In this document: piece by piece, positions 22,862 to 35,310 of the stretch | How the letters are laid out: each line of letters begins with the position of its first letter | Numbering within the stretch: the stretch's first letter is position 1 | Assembly: GCA_019454045.1 (NCBI GenBank) | Contig: SKCR01006519.1 | Span: 186,001 to 250,000, forward strand | Source: Zanthoxylum bungeanum | Taxonomy: Eukaryota > Streptophyta > Magnoliopsida > Sapindales > Rutaceae | Length of the DNA stretch: 64,000 nt | Direction of reading: 5' to 3' | Translations under genes and position numbers: made by a program | The notes under the pieces: generated by a model | What the model was told of the DNA's origin: nothing | The model's input: the letters and a program-made list of their open reading frames with translations, nothing else | Database searches by the model: none

Positions 22862-24139
22862 ATGAGATGATCCAGAAGCTTTGAAATCCGACCACTTGAC
22901 CCAGAGATTGAAAGAACCATCAGACAATTGAGAAGAGAAAGGCGAGAAGTCCAAGAAACACTAATCAACATGGAACCTGAACCTTTGGAAGTTACACCAC
23001 CAATTCCTATTCGAGACATAACTATTCCGGTGGTTGACGACTTCATTTCCTGTATTGTATTTCCTCATTTACCAGCAAATGCGTGTGACATCAAATCATG
23101 CATCCAGATGATACATCAATCAGTTCAGTTTGAGGGGAATGCAACTGAAGATCCTAATGCCCACATTAGCAACTTCTTGGAAGTTTGCGACACTTTCAAT
23201 TACAACCGAGCAGCTGAAGAAGCAATGAGACTGTGTGTTTTTCCATATTCATTGAAAGACAGAGCTAAAGCTTGACTACATTCACTACCAGCAGGTTCCA
23301 TCACAACTTGGAACACTCTAACCACCAAATTCATTGCAAAGTATTTTCCATCAGCCGGAACTGCAAAGTTGAGGAATTACATCACATCTTTTGTGCAATA
23401 TGACTTAGAATCCCTATGCGAAGCTTGGGAAAGGTACAAGGATTTGCTCTAGAAATGTCCTCATCATGATATTGCAAAGTGGCTACAAGTCCAAAATTTC
23501 TATAATAGACTTTCTGGACTGATGAGAACCACAATTGATGCTGCTGCTGCTTGAGGAGCTTTAATGGCAAAAGAAGAAGATCAAGCCTGGGACCTAATTG
23601 AAGAAATGGCAAACAACAATTCATTGTGGCCAACAGAAATGAGCATGATCCAAAGAATCGCAGGAATTTATGAAGTTGGAGCCAACACAGCAGTAAATGC
23701 CAAGCTAGATCAGATATGCAAATTCATGGAAACTCTCAACATGTAAGGTAATGCTGGATCCATAAGTTCACCATATGAAGGAGCACCAGAGACAAACAGA
23801 CATGAAGAGATGGTGAATTATGCCAACACCTGCAACCCAGGGTGGATGAATCATCCCAATTTCACATGGAGCAACAATTCAGGGCAAAAGAACTATCCAC
23901 CACCCGGATTCCAACAACAAAACAAAGGCCAGAAGCATGAAAAAAAACTAGGGATAACTGCCCAGTTAGAAAAATATGATGCTATGTTTCAAAGCCAATT
24001 TGCGTCTATTAAAGCACTGGAGAATCAAATTGGACAACTAGCCAATGCTCAGAGTTACAGACCACCGGGTAACCTTCCTAGCAACACGAACCAAATCCAA
24101 GAAACCGAAGGAGGGAGGAATGCCAAGCTATTACTTTGA
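22862..24139 (+). pseudogene. Athila-type gag (copy 2)
   Basis: Starts with ATG at 22862, equivalent to the ATG at 53080 in copy 3. Recognisable blocks: IRQLRRERREVQETLINMEP, PIPIRDITIPVVDDFISC, the retrotransposon gag core HISNFLEVCDTFNYN and FPYSLKDRAKA, then YDLESLCEAWERYKDLL, LSGLMRTTIDAAAA, then a Gln/Asn/Pro-rich tail (NPGWMNHPNFTWSNNSGQKN). In-frame stops at 22882, 23273, 23450, 23552 and 23744 and several frameshifts disable it. No CCHC knuckle was seen. Confidence 0.85.
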
Positions 24140-24184
24140 AAAGCGATACTGAAATCAACAAAGATGTTGGAATCAAGGCTTCTA

Positions 24185-27100
24185 GATGGAGGAAAAAGAA
24201 GCAAAGGAAAAAGATCAATAAAGAATCATTCTACCTCCACATTTTCCACAACGTCTCCAGAAAAATAATATGGACAAACAATTTGCTTGATTCTTGGAGG
24301 TCTTCAAAAAGCTGTATATCAACATTCCATTTGCAGAAGCGTTGGAAGAAATGCCCAGTTATGTCAAATTCATGAAAGATATTCTTTCACGAAAATGGAG
24401 ATTGGGAGATTACGAGACAATAGCATTGATAGAAGAATGTAGTGCCATCATTCAGAGGAAATTTCCTCCGAAGTTGAAAGATCCAGCAGTTTCACTGTCC
24501 CATGCACCATTGGAGAACATTACATCGATAAAGCTTTATGTGATTTAGGTGCAAGTGTTAATTTAATGCCTTTTTCGATTTACAGGAAATTGCAAATTGG
24601 AGAAGCAATGCATACATTAGTCTCTCTGCAATTTGTGGATAGAAAGCTCACATTTCCAAGAGGAGTAGTTGAAGATTTGCTGGTCAAAGTTGACAAACAC
24701 ATTCTCCCAACATGTTTCATTATCCTTGAATGGAGGAAGACAAAGATGTACCTATCATCCTTGAGAGACCATTTTTGGCTACAGGTCGAACTGTTATTGA
24801 TGTACACAAAAGAGAACTAACCATGAAAGTTCAGGACCAAGAAGTTACCTTCAATGTTTTCAAAGCCATGAAATTCCCGAGTGATGAAAATGAGGAAGAA
24901 TGTTTCAGAATTGATGTTGTTGATAATATAATCCAAGATACTGATACAATTCCCACAGATAAACTTAAAGCTTGCATCACCAACATGACTGACTGTGAGC
25001 TAGATGCTGAAATTCTGGAATGTATCAACTATCTTGACAAACCGTTTCGTTTCAAATCCACACCACAAATGGAAAGTCTGGAACTACCGAAAAAGGAACG
25101 AATCAAACCTTCGATTGAAGAACCACTACAGTTGGAGCTAAAGATACTTCCGAGCCATATCAGGTATGCATTCTTAGGAAACTCTTCTGAATTACCTGTG
25201 ATTATTTCTTCGTCCCTAACATTGGAACATGAAGAAAAGTTGATGAGAGTGTTACAAGAACACAAGAAATCCATTGGCTGGACTATAGCAGACATTCGAG
25301 GCATTAGTCCAGCATTTTGCATGCATAAAATTCTGATGAATGACGAGTACAAACCCACAATAGAATATCAACGGAGACTAAATCCAATCATGAATGAGGT
25401 CGTGAAGAAATAAATTATCAAATGGTTGGATGCTGGCATCATCTACCCCATCTTTGACAGCACTTGAGTGAGTTCTATGTAGTGTGTGCCAAAGAAAGGA
25501 GGAATAACTGTTGTCATAAATGAAAAGAACGAGCCGATTCCAACAAGAACGGTGGCTGGATGGAGAGTATGCATGGACTACAGGAAGCTGAACAAATCAA
25601 CAAGAAAAGATCATTTTCCGCTGCCATTCATTGATCAGATGCTAGACAGATTGGCGGGACATGAATTCTATTATTTTCTGGACAGATACTCGGGGTACAA
25701 TCAGATTACCATAGCACTAGAAGATCTGGAGAATACCATTTTTACATGTCCATTTTGTACTTTTTCTTTCCGTATGATGCCATTTGGACTATGTAATGCT
25801 CCTGCCACATTTCAACGTTGCATGATGGCCATCTTCTCAGACATGCTGGAAAAAAATATGGAGGTTTTCATGGATGATTTCTCGGTGTTTGGAGATTCTT
25901 TCGACCACTGCTTGCAAAATCTGGAACAAGTGTTACAAAGATGCGAAGATACCAACATGGTACTCAATTGGGAGAAATGTCACTTCATGGTGCAGGAAGG
26001 CATCGTCATGGGACATCAGATCTCACAAAAGGGAATCGAGGTAGACAAATCAAATATTGAAACAATTGAAAAACTACCTCCACCAACATTTTTCAAAGGG
26101 ATTCGGAGTTTTCTCGGACATGCTGGCTTTTACAGGAGATTTATCAAAGACTTCTCAAATGTTGCTAAACCTCTGTGAAATCTTCTGAAGAAAGATGTGC
26201 CTTTCAACTTCACCAAAGAATGCCACGAAGCTTTTGAGATCCTAAAACATAAGCTATTTTCTGCTCCCATCATTGTAGCACCAGACTGGACCATTCCATT
26301 TGAGGTGATATGCGATGCTAGTGATTTTTCTATAGGTGCAGTTTTGGGAAAACGCAAAGCAAAGATTTTCCACACCATTTATTACTCCAGCAGAACTCTG
26401 AATGAAGCACAACTCAACTACAACCATTGAAAAAGAGTTGCTCACAGTTATGTTTGCTTTTGATAAATTCCACTCTTATCTGCTAGGTCCCAAAGTGGTG
26501 GTTTACACAGATCATTCAACAATCAAATATCTAATCAGAAAGAAAGATGCTAAACCCAGATTGATCCGATGGATACTTCTACTGCAAGAATTTGACGTGG
26601 AGATCCGAGATAGGAAAGAGACATAAAACCAAGTGGCAGATCATTTATCGAGGCTTGAGAATGAGGAAACAACTGGCAAAGAACTGATAATCAAAGAAAC
26701 TTTTCCAGATGAACAGTTATTTGCCATGAAATAGCATGATGTCCATTGGTATGTTGACTATATCAACTACATAGTATCGGGAAAATGGCCGTTGGAATGG
26801 ACATATCAGCAACGAAAGAAGTTCTTCAAAGAAGTCAAAAACTATGTCTGGGATGAGCCGTACTTGTTCAAACGCTGTGCTAATCAATTATTGAGAAGTT
26901 GTGGTCCATATGAGGAAGTTAATAGTATCATGTAATATTATTATTCATCACCATACGGCGAACGCTTCAGCGGGAATAAAACTGCAGCCAAAGTCCTACA
27001 ATCAGGTTTATTCTGGCCCACTTTGTTTAAAGATGCTTATCTATTTGCTCTTCAATGTGATAGGTGCCAGAGAACGGGAAATATTTTGAGGAGAAATGAG

Positions 27101-27945
27101 GGACCTTTGCAAAATATTCTAGAAGTTGAGATATTTGATGTATGGAGAATTGATTTTATGGGACCCTTTATTCCATCATTCGGAAACCAGTACATACTAG
27201 TTGTAGTAGACTACGTCTCATAATGGGTTGAAGCAATTGTACTGCCATCAAATGATTCAAAAGTGGTGATAAAATTCCTTAAAAAGAATATTTTCACTCG
27301 CTTCAGAACACCTCGAGCGATTATCAGTGATGGTGGCACATATTTCTGCAACAGATACTTTGATGCACTCTTATCCAAATACAGAGTTACTCATAAAGTT
27401 TCCACTGCCTACCATCCGTAGTCAAATGGACAGGTTAAAGTTTCAAACAGAGAGATCAACAGAATCTTCGAGAAAACCGTTGGATCAACAAGAAATGACT
27501 GATCTACAAAACTAGATGACGCATTATGGGCCTACCGGACAGCTTACAAAACACCCATTGGTATCTCCCCATATCGAATGGTGTTTGGAAAAGCATGTCA
27601 TCTGCCAATGGAGCTTGAACACAAGGCGTACTTGGCACTGAAGAAGTTAAATCTTGATCCACAAGTAGCATGAGAAAAATGACTCCACCAACTCAAAGAA
27701 AAGACCAAGAAATGGCATGATCGAAAAATAATGCGCGGACATTTGGAATCAGGGCAGCAGATGTTGTTATACAATTCAAGGTTGAAAATTTTCCCTGGAA
27801 AGTTGAAATCAAGGTGGTTAGGTCCATTTGTAATCACTCAAGTTTTACTATATGAAGCTGTTGAGTTACTTGATCCCAACACCAACGAAACATTCAAGGT
27901 TAACAGTCAGCGTGTCAAGCACAAGATGAGGGAATCATTTGAGTG
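24185..27945 (+). pseudogene. Athila-type pol (copy 2)
   Basis: Protease region broken by frameshifts (24290-24840; DLGASVNLMPFS-like text spans a frame change near 24545). Then a linker open to 25413, RT (25486-26178) with MDYRKLNKSTRKDHF, FLDRYSGYNQITIA and VFMDDFSVF, RNase H (26197-26626) with VICDASDFSIGAVLG, keeping the catalytic Asp, and integrase (26900-27520) with [18 protein letters not shown] and a mutated third-residue region (NGQVKVSN in place of QVEVSN, so the DDE Glu is Lys). The C-terminal part, GPFVITQVLLYEAVELLDP, ends at TGA near 27946. Compared with copy 1, different stops are present, so the two decayed separately. Confidence 0.87.
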
Positions 27946-28122
27946 ACAAAAAGAAAGTGACACACTTTCAGATCCAGCCTAACATTCGGGCAGTCATGTC
28001 TAGCTGACGATGTTAAACTTAGCGCTAGCTAGGAGGCAACCCATGCAATTTGTGTATATATTGTGATTTGGTGTGATTTATTTTTGTATGTTTAATTTGT
28101 GTTAGTAAAGTCACATTTCATA

Positions 28123-28669
28123 ATGGAAGGAGTTCTCGCAAATCTTCACAAGTAATTTCCTTCTCTCCCTCAAAACTCTCTGATGAAAGTCTACAAAGCT
28201 CGTATGGAACGAATGAGACTACTAATGATCAAAGGTTTTCCTAATGACATTCGTTGGATATTGAAGCACGGGTTCGATTGGCAGATGAGTCCTCTGACTT
28301 TTTTTTTTATATCTGCCTGTTTTAGGAAGAAACACCTATGCTAAAAAGAGAATGGCTAAAAGAATAGGTGTTTGCTATAAATATGCACGTATGACATGTA
28401 ATTCTCGTTGTCGGTTTTTAGGAATAATGTCTGATAACCGTGAAGATAAAATTAAATTCATTAGGGATGGCTTGAGTAAGGAGTCTTTGGATGACATATC
28501 TAAGACTCTTGAGATGTATTCCAATGGATATGTGCATCATGTAATTCACATGTTATACACATAATTTCGAAAAGAAAGACAACAATTCAGTCTCGGGAAT
28601 CTGACTCTAAAAGACCTTGTTTGCCAATTTATAAGAAAATTGGATGGGAAGCTTGTCCCTGATGCATAG
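28123..28669 (+). pseudogene. Accessory ORF 1 (copy 2)
   Basis: ATG at 28123 (MEGVLANLHK), stop TAG 28667-28669 after KLVPDA. A stop at 28153 and a frameshift near 28260-28330 interrupt it. The block KKRMAKRIGVCYKYARMTC shows the basic arm and Cys cluster with one Cys changed to Tyr. The C-terminal half (SDNREDKIKFIRDGLSKESL, DDISKTLEMYSNGYVHHVI) is the best preserved part and matches copies 1 and 3, which suggests the ancestral protein was about 180 aa. Confidence 0.6.
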
Positions 28670-28932
28670 ACGTCAATCAAGCCGTTACTTATTGTTAATA
28701 TTATTTTCTCTTTGTATATATCTAATAATTAGGATTAGTTTTGTTATTTTCTTTTATTTTCTCCGATAGGATCCAGACTTTTTGACATTTCACGAAATAT
28801 TTCACTGTTTAACTAATAATTGTCATTTCACATGTACTAGTGCTATTATTACTCACCCATTTTCATGTGTTATAAATTAAACTCATCATTGCACTTTTGA
28901 AGGCATCCAGATGTGAGAAAAAAACATATAAA

Positions 28933-29586
28933 AATGGAAGCTACTTCAAGAAGACGGGTTGTAAACATCTGTGTGTTTTGCGGTACTAGTGTTGGTTCTA
29001 AGCCAGAGTTCATTAAGGCAGCACATGAATTGGGTCGAGTCATAGCTAAAAGGAATATGCACTTAGTATATGGCGGTGGCAATCTTGGACTAATGGGGAT
29101 CGTTTCAAGGCCTGTACAGGAAGGAGACAGTCAAGTTCTGGGAATCTTCCCAAAACCATTGGCAGAGGCGAATCTTATAGGACCATCAAACGGAGAGGAA
29201 CTAATCGTGCCAGGTATTTCTGAATGACTGGTTGAAATGATTAATCGTGTTGATGCTTTTATTGCTTTGCCAGGTGGCTTAGGTACGATGGAGGAAATTT
29301 TTACCGTACCATCTTGGGTGAACTTAAACGTACACTAGAATCCGATTGGAATATTTAATGCTGATAGATTTTATGATTTTCTTTGTGTGTTTCTTGATGA
29401 TGCCCGGAGAAATGGATTCGTGTCAAAACATGTAAAAGAACTCCTCTTTACTGAAGAACTGCCCAAGATTTAATTGATCAAATTGTAGCCTTTGAATGAC
29501 AAATTGACTCTATCCTTTCCAAGATTAATTGGTCTGATAATGATCGTGGTAAAAAGCATCAGATAAATCTAGATCTTAACCTTTAA
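28933..29586 (+). pseudogene. LONELY GUY-like gene, captured (copy 2)
   Basis: Intronless LOG homologue from MEATSRRRVVNICVFCGTSV to a C-terminus GKKHQINLDLNL at TAA 29584-29586. LVYGGGNLGLMG and [15 protein letters not shown] are intact, and the N-terminal FCGTS, lost in copy 1, is kept. Breaks: TGA at 29225-29227 in place of the Arg codon of SERLVEM, TAG at 29337-29339, and frameshifts near 29450 and 29500. The same Arg codon is TGA in copy 3. A further in-frame ATG exists at 28913, but 28933 matches the other copies. Accessory ORF 1 is 0.26 kb upstream. Confidence 0.88.
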
Positions 29587-30141
29587 TTTCCATTTTATAT
29601 GTAGAATTTCAGCTAACTAGGTACTATCTTCTAAACTCATATTCTACTTTTTAAGACATTGGAGACAATGTCTCATTTAGGTTTGGGGGAGGGGAATTGT
29701 TGACTAGTATCTTGTTTTTATTTTGAATAGTTGACTAGTATCTTGTTTTTATTTTATTTTTAGTCAAAAATTTTCAAAAAACCAAAAAAAAAATTATTAA
29801 AAAATTTTATAAAAATTAAAAAATATTTTGTGTTTTTGTGTTTTTAACATGACTAATCTGGTGAAATTGGTGTGAGATAGTTGTGTAAAGAATTTCCACT
29901 CCTGAGAGGTATCTCAACCTATTTTGTAATAAGTTAATTTTTGTTTATTTCAGTTTAAATTATTTAATTTGTGAATTCTCCATAATACTGACTAAATTGG
30001 ATCTTCATATGCTTAGTTGACACGTATTATCAACATACATGGCAACATATGGACATGAGTCGTAATTGAAATGTTTGTAATATTTAGTGCTCTAGTTTAA
30101 TTGGAGGAAGCATCTTAAAAAAGTGATATGATAAAAAAAAA

Positions 30142-30385
30142 TTCTGAGATCCGAATTATTAAGTCTGTAGGGGTGTCTTAACACCTAGTGCCCTAAAGTC
30201 AACTAGTTTGGGAGTCATTGGCCCAAAGCTCGCTACATGGATGGAAGATGTTGTAAAATATATATATATATATCTAAGATCCGAGTAATTAAGTCCGTAG
30301 GGGTGTCTTAACACCTAGTGCCCTAAAGCCAACTGGCTTGGGAGTCACTAGCCTAAATATCGCTACATGGATGGAAGATATTGTA
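30142..30385 (+). repeat. Direct repeat of about 105 bp in 3' noncoding region
   Basis: Two copies (about 30142-30260 and 30278-30385) share AGTCYGTAGGGGTGTCTTAA, CACCTAGTGCCCTAAAG and GCTACATGGATGGAAGAT. The same pair occurs reversed at 45385-45610 and 62840-63065, so the duplication is a fixed property of the family. Noncoding; no function known. Confidence 0.75.
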
Positions 30386-30562
30386 TATAAATTAATAAAA
30401 AAATGGAAAAAGCAGAAAAATATTCCATTGCTAAAAAAAGTGTGAATTCTGATATAACTTTAGGACAAAAATATTACCATCTTTTCAACTACACTTATGA
30501 ATATTGTGGGCACAATGATTTGATTAATACCTTGTTAGGTGTGTATATGGAGAATGATGTGT

Positions 30563-32694
30563 TTTTGTGAATATTTTGATGTGTTTTGTGTTATTTTGTA
30601 GATAAATAAAATAACAGGACTCTCTGGAGGCATTTTGGGGCCAAAACATTGAAAAATGGTCAAAAAGGGAAAAATAGTCATTTTCGCGTCGCGATCGCTA
30701 AAATGCGCCGGTTATGCTAAAATACACCGGACACGTGTCATCATCATAGAAGTTTTCTATCATGCGCCCTTGCTAATATGCGCCTGACCCGTGTCCACAT
30801 TACATCAAATCTGCTAAAATATGTCGTGCCATGTGTCACCATCACATGCTGCAGACACTTATCATTTAGACACGTCATTGATGACGTCATGATGATGTCA
30901 GTGTCACGATGCAAGCACAATCTTAAGTGTCATGATGTGGAGCCAAGATAATCATTCAACTGACGCAACATGTCACAATCCCCGCGAAAGCCGTGCAACG
31001 TGTCCTTCATCAACGGCGCATCGCGACCGCTAAAATACGCCGGACACGTGTCATCATCATAGAAGTTTGCTATCATGCGCCATTGCTAACATGCGTCTGA
31101 CATGTGTCAACATCATAGCAAATATGCTAATATGCGTTGTGCCACGTGTCTCCATCACATACTGCCAACACTTATCATTGAGACACGTTATTGATGATGT
31201 CATGATGACGTCAGTATCGCGACGCAAGCATAATCTTACGTGTCGCGACGCGGAGCCAATAATTGAGATAATCATTCAGCCGACACTATGTGTCACCATC
31301 CCCACGAAAGCCGTGCAACATGTCATTCATCAACATCGCGTGGAGGCAAAATTTTCCTATAAATAGGGGCCGAATTTCATTTGTAAATTCATACTTTCTT
31401 CTAAAGAATTTTTTAAGAATACTAAGAAGATTGTATATTGTTTGTTTATTTATAACTTTCAGTATTTAATTTTCGCAATTGCACTTTCTTTTCTTTACTT
31501 TTCAGTTTTTACTTTTCAGTAATGAGGAGGTAACTCCCCATGCTGGCGTAAAAGGTAAAACTTTTATCACTAATATTTAGATTAATCTCCCTTAATTATA
31601 ATATATAAACTATTTAAAACCTGATTAATGAAGATACTGCTTTTATGGTCGGTTGGACTTAATGAAATTGGTTTTAACCTGACTAAGCTGGATACCGCAT
31701 GTGTCGGTTGGTAATTAATTATAAATTTGACTTAATCAGGATACCGCCTCTATGGTCGGTTGGTAACATCACGCAAAGTTAATATATTATAATAAGAGAG
31801 ATATCTAAAATGGTAGTAATAAAAGTGGACCCTCTAACCCCATCATTTTCTTTTATTGTACTTTTATATTTTTAATTTCTAACATTTACTCTCCAACATT
31901 TACTTTATTTAATTTTCAACATTTACTTTATGTCTTTTATTTTATTTAAGCTTTTATAAGCCTTAGATATGTGTCGTAACTAAGTCCGTTATCTGAGGTT
32001 GTGATGAATTCCAATATCACCGGTTTATAAGGGGTGATTTCATGTTTTGGATATTATAAAGGTTTATTTATTAAGTTGTAAGCTTAATGCTTCTTGTTAA
32101 CTGGCCATTAATAAGATTGATCAGGTAAACTTAAAATAAACTTGACAAATGAATTTTAGATTTCAACCTTAGACTTAATAGCCCACGATCTTCCTCGAGG
32201 ATAGATAACCCCTTAATAGATTTCCTTACAGGATAGACATATACCTGTCGGGCAGGGGTAGCCATAATTGGAACTTAATCTTAATGAATTCAGAGTTTCT
32301 TGATTAACATAGACATATAGTTAATTGGGTTATTTTGAGTGTTTGCATCTGACCATCGACATAGGATTTTGTATATCTTCGTGCTCCAGGTTAATAAACT
32401 AACATATTACACAGACATAAGATAATCACTTCATCTTTAGATGAATATTGGAAGGATTCACAACCCTAGGTAGTTTCATATCATTGATTACTTTTTAAAT
32501 TTACTTTAGCTTTATTTTATTTACTTGTTTTCATATAAGATCACCAACCAAATAACAATCAATTGTTAGATACTTGTAAAAATTTAACTTCAATAAAATT
32601 AATAGCATATGTATTAAGTCCTCGTGGGATTGATACATTTTATACTACTTGAACGATACGTGCGCTTGCATAACGTGAGTGATTTCACCAATCA
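30563..32694 (+). repeat. Right LTR with internal 332-bp tandem duplication
   Basis: The first roughly 70 bp and the adjacent PPT are missing; internal text (GTGTATATGGAGAATG) joins the LTR near 30557-30563. Units 30689-31020 and 31021-31352 are direct repeats (both start TCGCGAYCGCTAAAATRCGC), whereas the middle LTR has one copy (21051-21390). TATAAATAGG is at 31358-31367. Ends CAATCA, followed by ACCAC. Confidence 0.82.
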
Positions 32695-32709
32695 ACCACA
32701 TATGCTGCT

Positions 32710-34320
32710 TGTTGGGATATATGCCATAGAGATTCATGTAATGTAAACAAAATTATTTTTTATGGAATAAAAGATGTATTATTCATCTATTAAATGTTTG
32801 ATTTAAATTGCATATTATAAATTATTTCGCTTACCCTTTAATTACTCATGTGCCTTCAGACTTAGTATATGAGTGTCATATGCTAGAGGATTTAAGTTTG
32901 AAATTAGTAATCTAAAATAGTCCATAAAGTGCAAACAAAGCGAGTACTTTATTTGTGGTTTATCTATAGCTACGGTACATTCTATAATTATATGGCGACC
33001 TTGATCCGAGATCTTCCATGTGGTGACATGAGAATGAAGGCACCTTATATGATGTGATCATATAGGACTGGACCCAGATATAAATGAGTTTCTTATAATA
33101 TACGTTAAATAAATAAATTTATTTCAATCTACGAGATGGTCATATATGGATTGATCTGAATTCTGAGTGTACTGCGAACTCCTGTCTGACAGGCTATGTC
33201 ATTTGATTTACAAAGGTGAGGTTGATGTAGCTATCCCAACCAATAGCTATATACTTTGGGGACATTGTTTAGTGTGTAGTTGGTTTACATAAATATGGAG
33301 TTTACTTCTTCTTGTGAGTTTACATGGACACCGATGTAGTTCGACTTATTTTATCTATCGACAGTAATGATAGTGCAGTTTCAGGCTTTTAGTGGAATAA
33401 CATGAAGTTAATAATTCAGAATATTTAATTAAGAGTTTAATTAATATTTCGGGATTATTGGAGCTCTGAACTGTAGTTCTATTTGGTCCTCGCGCTAGCT
33501 CGATATACTGTAGTAAATTAAATATAATTGGATTGTCTAATTATATACTATATACTATATATATATATATATATATATATTATTAAAAGGATTACGGACA
33601 TATTTTATCACACATGTAACTTTATATTATGTTTAATATAAAGTTTTTCATTAAATAAATAATTATAAGATAATCATTTAATATATTTTAAAAGGGTTGT
33701 AAATATTAAATTATTTTGCTAATTTAATAAATATATATATTTGGTAATAAATATTTTTTTAAACACTTTATTACCAATTTGATTGTTATAACTTTTCACT
33801 TTGTAACACCTTAATGTATTTATTGAGAATAAGATTAATTTTGGTGGTTATCAAAAACCATGGGCTAGCCGAAACTTGAGTGTTGAAGGGGAAGGGTTTT
33901 CTTTTGTTTTGACAACATATTAAACCCTAAGTATAAAAAGGTTAAGTGAGTTAACCTTTTCACCCTAATTTAGAATTTTGAAACCTTAGCCACCCTAGTT
34001 AATATTTTCTCTCAAGTGTTGAAAGAAAAAGAAAATAAACAAAAGAAAAGAAAAAATTTCTTGTGTGATATCCTTGATCTCTAAAGTGCTTAGAGATTGT
34101 TTGGTGAGTAAAGCCCGCACTTCTCTTTGTTGGTTGCGAGATATAGCACAGAAGACCAATCGGGATTGGAACCAAAATAAATCATCATTTTTTTCTTATA
34201 TATGTTGGGGCAGTTGTAGGACCACTAGGGTCAGATCGATTTCCGCGCAGCGAAGGTGGGTCTAACTCATGTATATCAAACATGAATGTATTTTAAATTA
34301 TTTTATGGAAAAGTACATTC
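32710..34320 (+). repeat. Copia-type LTR, family C, plus orientation
   Basis: Begins TGTTGGGATATATGCC and is homologous to the reverse complement of 37841 downward (TTGATTTACAAAGGTGAGGT, TAATATTTCGGGATTATTGG with divergence). Near 34243 is TTTCCGCGCAGCG, matching the tail motif seen at 35343 and 39525. It is inserted next to the interrupted family B repeat at 32709. The 3' end is approximate. Confidence 0.6.
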
Positions 34321-35310
34321 TGTTACGATTCCGTAGTAAAAAACGAGGACCAAATCGGAGTCCGGAAACTCCGGGATGGAGAAAATAAAGTTTCAGCGCT
34401 AATGAGCATTAGCTCTTGGCGCCTCGCGATGCTCAGGCTTGGGCATCGCAACGTCCAATCTGTGAGAGTCAGAGTCACACAGTGCAAGGGTTGGCGTCGC
34501 GATGCTCAATCTTTGAGAGGTCGACGTCGCACCGCGCAATACTGATTTGCGTAAAATATTGGCAGTGAGCTATTTTGCCTTGAATCCATTCCAAAACACT
34601 TCCAATTTCTCTAAATACTTCAATACACCTAAAATCTAATTTTAGCATCAAAACCATTATGAACACATGTTGTAAAACAAACATACATGTATGTTAAATA
34701 CATATATGCATTAGTTTGAATCAAAACATAAACCAAAATAGAATCCCACAATGAAATGACTCATGAACAATTCTAGGTCACTCAAAGGTGGTCAAGTGAT
34801 TCTAGAATGGTAGCCATAGCTCTAAGCTTTCATTTATATTTCCAAACTCTAATTTAATAATCTATGTCCAACATGAACATATTTAACCCAATTACAAGCA
34901 TATTGTGTTTATACTTCCAAGCATCCATACACAATTTATTAGCCTAATTTCAACTTCAAGCTATGTTATTATGCATCTAATACATAATTCATCATTATAT
35001 ATTTCACTAATAATTAATCATTAATGAAAAACATAGCTTTAGGGAAGATCAGACTTACCTAATAAGTTTGATTCAAAGATCCAATCTTTTTCTTCTAGTT
35101 GAAATGTTGTGGAGAACTTTCAAAACTAGCAATATTGGTTCTAAGATCCAATCTTCTTCTCCTTGTTGTTGTAGAGAATTCCCAAAGCTAGCAAGCTTGA
35201 TTCCGAGATCCAATCTTCTTCTCATTGTTGAAATGTTGTAGAGAACTTCAAAATGTTCTCTAAACACTTCTTTTACATAGGCTAATATCTAAAATTCTTA
35301 CTTATTTTTA
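34321..35310. other. Unassigned retroelement-like spacer with triplicated segment
   Basis: No gene recognised. Between about 35065 and 35250 a segment of roughly 60-70 bp occurs three times (GATCCAATCTT, TTCTYNTTGTTG, GTAGAGAACTT). The region lies between the two head-to-head family C LTRs. Confidence 0.4.

Larger units (their letters stand above)
14063..32694 (+). mobile_element. Compound Athila-type element: LTR-internal-LTR-internal-LTR
   Basis: One 18.6-kb unit starting TGATGAG and ending CAATCA, flanked by the 5-bp repeat ACCAC at 14058-14062 and 32695-32699. Parts: LTR remnant (14063-14215), first internal region (to 20862), complete middle LTR (20863-22730), second internal region (to about 30562), right LTR (to 32694). 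The single outer target duplication indicates one insertion later rearranged, for example by unequal exchange between two copies, or a tandem that integrated. The tRNA-Asp-type primer site, the gag type and the long internal 3' region point to the Athila branch of Ty3/gypsy. Confidence 0.8.
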
